From the NCBI GenBank assembly GCA_963620985.1, contig CAVFCI010000048.1, positions 1-14,529 on the forward strand: a DNA stretch of 14,529 bases, given 5' to 3'. The position numbers and the translations under genes were made by a program. Positions 13,229 to 14,529 of this stretch are shown one piece after another. The notes under the pieces were generated by a model. It was not told where the DNA came from. It searched no databases and saw only the letters and a list, made by a program, of their open reading frames with translations. This stretch comes from F23-B02 sp963620985. Lineage in GTDB: Bacteria > Bacillota > Clostridia > Oscillospirales > Oscillospiraceae. Numbering within the stretch: position 1 is the stretch's first letter; each line of letters starts with the position of its first letter.

Positions 13229-14048
13229 ATTATATCTGGTGGGAACGCCGATAGGCAATCTCGGCGACCTTTCGCCGCGCGGAGCACAGGCGCTGCGCGA
13301 TGCGGACTTCATCGCCGCCGAGGACACGCGGGTGACGCTGAAGCTTTTGAATCACTTCGATATCCGCAGGCCGCTCGTGAGCTATTTTGAGCACAACAAG
13401 TACGCCTCCGGCGCGAAGATCCTCGAACGCATACTCGCGGGAGAAAACTGCGCGCTCGTGACCGATGCCGGTATGCCCGCGATATCCGACCCCGGCGAGG
13501 AGCTCGTGCGCCTGTGCGCGGAAAACGGCGTGGAGGTGCTGGTCGTGCCCGGTCCCGCCGCGCTCGTGTCGGCGATAGCGCTGTCGGCGCTGCCGTCGGG
13601 CAGGTTCTGCTTCGAGGGCTTTCTGTCCACCTCGAACAAAAGCCGCCGCGAGCACCTCGAAGGTCTGCGCGGCGAGAAGCGCACCATGATCTTTTACGAA
13701 GCGCCGCACAAGCTCCTGCGCACGCTTGAGGACATGAAAAGCACCTTCGGTGCCGAGCGGCGCATCGCGCTGTGCCGCGAGCTGACAAAGCTCCACGAGC
13801 AGACGATACGCACCACGCTCGGCGAGGCGCTTGAGTACTTCACCGCAACGCCGCCCAAGGGCGAGTTCGTGCTGGTCATCGACGGCGCGCCCGAGCAGGA
13901 GCTGGAGCTCACGCTCGACGACGCGCTCGAGCTCGCAGAGCGCTACCGCGCCGAGGGTCTGTCGCGCAAGGCCGCCTGCAAAAAGGCCGCCGCCGAGACC
14001 GGCCTTTCCTCCAAAGACCTCTACGACCTTTCCGTTTCACTTTTTTAG
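13218..14048 (+). CDS. rsmI: 16S rRNA (cytidine-1402 2'-O)-methyltransferase RsmI
   Basis: A 276-residue tetrapyrrole-methylase-fold enzyme that adds the 2'-O-methyl group at C1402 in the decoding centre of 16S rRNA. Conserved motifs: LYLVGTPIGNLGDLSPR (5-21), AAEDTR (33-38), VTDAGMPAISDPG (81-93), VPGPAALVSAIALSALP (110-126) for SAM binding, and FYEAPHKLLRTL (159-170). The C-terminal segment from about 230 is the small helical HTH-like domain common in this family. The ATG at 13218 follows GGGAGG with short spacing and overlaps the upstream gene's end. The TAG stop at 14046 sits inside the T-rich start of repeat copy B. Confidence 0.96.
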   Translation: MSGKLYLVGTPIGNLGDLSPRGAQALRDADFIAAEDTRVTLKLLNHFDIRRPLVSYFEHNKYASGAKILERILAGENCALVTDAGMPAISDPGEELVRLCAENGVEVLVVPGPAALVSAIALSALPSGRFCFEGFLSTSNKSRREHLEGLRGEKRTMIFYEAPHKLLRTLEDMKSTFGAERRIALCRELTKLHEQTIRTTLGEALEYFTATPPKGEFVLVIDGAPEQELELTLDDALELAERYRAEGLSRKAACKKAAAETGLSSKDLYDLSVSLF

Positions 14049-14256
14049 AGGCGCTTTGACGCAGCTACCTATACGGATATTGCGGTATCCCGACCGGAAA
14101 CGCTGGTATAAGCTACAGCGTTTCGCTCCCCGCGAGTGCGGAGCAATGTTGTTGCAGCATTTCAAAAACTGCTGCGCACCATGCCTTCCCCTTACTACGA
14201 GAGGAAGCCGCGAGGCTGACGGATGAGGTGTTCATCAAATTGCGCCAACGGCGCAA
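14041..14256 (+). repeat. Palindromic intergenic element, copy B
   Basis: It starts with TTTTTTAGAGGCGC and TTTGACGCAGCTA at the rsmI stop, then ACCTATACGG, CCCGACCGG, GTGCGGAG, TGTTGTTGCAGCAT (14147-14160), CTGCTGCGCACC (14169-14180), CCTTCCCCTT, GACGGATGAGGTG (14218-14230) and a TTGCGCC/GGCGCAA hairpin (14240-14256). All these blocks recur, inverted, in copy A, but with one 69-bp unit and a short hairpin loop. No gene is seen in it. Confidence 0.75.
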
Positions 14257-14264
14257 CATTATTG

Positions 14265-14304
14265 AAAAAAGATAGTGTAGATGTTTGTCTGCACTATCTT
14301 TTTT
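14265..14304 (+). terminator. Intrinsic terminator after rsmI
   Basis: GATAGTGTAGA (14271-14281) pairs with TCTGCACTATC (14288-14298) through 11 bp including one G-U, with a 6-nt loop, followed by TTTTTT (14299-14304). A6 precedes the stem, so it may work in both directions. It is the first clear terminator for the operon that begins at hprK. Confidence 0.88.
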
Positions 14305-14317
14305 GCATTTAATGTTG

Positions 14318-14346
14318 AATTTTAGTAAGCTGTGCTCCCTAAAATT
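14318..14346. repeat. AT-rich inverted repeat
   Basis: AATTTTAG (14318-14325) and CTAAAATT (14339-14346) are perfect arms around a 13-nt loop, just upstream of a promoter. Possible operator or chance structure in AT-rich DNA. Confidence 0.35.
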
Positions 14347-14352
14347 ATCAAG

Positions 14353-14381
14353 TTGCGTAAAATTCCGATATATAGTATAAT
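14353..14381 (+). promoter_or_regulatory. Promoter reading out of the right end
   Basis: TTGCGT (14353-14358), a 17-nt spacer and a perfect TATAAT (14376-14381). No start codon with a Shine-Dalgarno follows within the window, so it drives either a gene beyond the end with a leader of over 140 nt or a non-coding transcript. Confidence 0.65.
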
Positions 14382-14394
14382 CAGACTGTCAAAA

Positions 14395-14422
14395 CCGGCA
14401 GGTTTCGACTCCCGTCAGCTTA
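14395..14422 (+). repeat. tRNA-T-arm-like repeat, right copy
   Basis: GGCAG then TTCGACTCCCGTCAGCTTA, the same 19-mer as at about 114-132, lying just downstream of the promoter at 14353-14381. The following sequence differs from the left copy. Confidence 0.6.
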
Positions 14423-14465
14423 AAGATGACCGCGCAGCGGGGGAGCTCGAGGGGTAGCGCAGCGT

Positions 14466-14512
14466 CGGCGCGGAAGTGAATGACATGCCGGTGGCATGTC
14501 AGAGCCGCGCCG
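14466..14512. repeat. Nested palindrome at the right end
   Basis: TGACATGCC (14481-14489) and GGCATGTCA (14493-14501) form a perfect 9-bp stem with a 3-nt loop. CGGCGCGG (14466-14473) and CCGCGCCG (14505-14512) form an 8-bp outer stem. GCGCAGCG occurs twice upstream. The structure probably continues past the window end. No coding region is seen. Confidence 0.65.
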
Positions 14513-14529
14513 TGACCGAGCCGCAGCGA

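Overview
The window looks like a chromosomal segment of a GC-rich member of the Clostridia, probably an Oscillospiraceae/Ruminococcaceae-type gut bacterium. This rests on the gene order hprK-murB-rapZ-whiA-dnaE, strong GGAG-type ribosome binding sites, GC-rich genes that still use ATA isoleucine codons freely, AT-rich promoters, and intergenic palindromic repeats carrying the CACCTCATCCGTC / CCTTCCCC motif that I remember from gut Clostridia. The assignment is inferred from gene content; no rRNA or tRNA gene is present to test it.

Left part (1-4130): amino-acid uptake. sstT (Na+/serine-threonine symporter) converges on brnQ (branched-chain amino acid carrier), and each has its own terminator. 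brnQ diverges from a LysR-type regulator gene, and the shared control region holds a good promoter for the regulator plus two dyads that could be operators. The regulator is followed by an intrinsic terminator.

Middle (4131-5050): a 500-nt repeat-derived region. It contains a composite palindromic element, a tandem 69-bp duplication, and a roughly 160-nt imperfect palindrome lodged in the loop of the element's own hairpin. The monocistronic rpmB (ribosomal protein L28) lies on the minus strand, back to back with the promoter of the next operon.

Right part (5051-14048): one long plus-strand operon, hprK (HPr kinase/phosphorylase, carbon control), murB (peptidoglycan precursor), rapZ (RNase adapter / nucleotide-binding protein), whiA (DNA-binding regulator) and dnaE (DNA polymerase III alpha). 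After a 222-nt hairpin-rich repeat come a TrmN6/YabB-type tRNA methyltransferase gene and the overlapping rsmI (16S rRNA C1402 2'-O-methyltransferase). No intrinsic terminator appears inside this run until about 14271-14304. yvcK (often between rapZ and whiA), pfkA (often after dnaE) and yazA (often between yabB and rsmI) are not here.

Right end (14049-14529): a second, simpler copy of the palindromic element, a strong terminator, a good promoter, and a nested palindrome that runs off the window. A tRNA-T-arm-like 19-mer occurs near both window ends.

The most interesting structure is the repeat family. Its terminus abuts the 3' ends of three unrelated genes, supplies the stop codon and the same C-terminal Leu-Glu-Ala-His tail to two of them (the LysR regulator and DnaE), and appears to place a hairpin between the Shine-Dalgarno sequence and the start codon of the trmN6-like gene.
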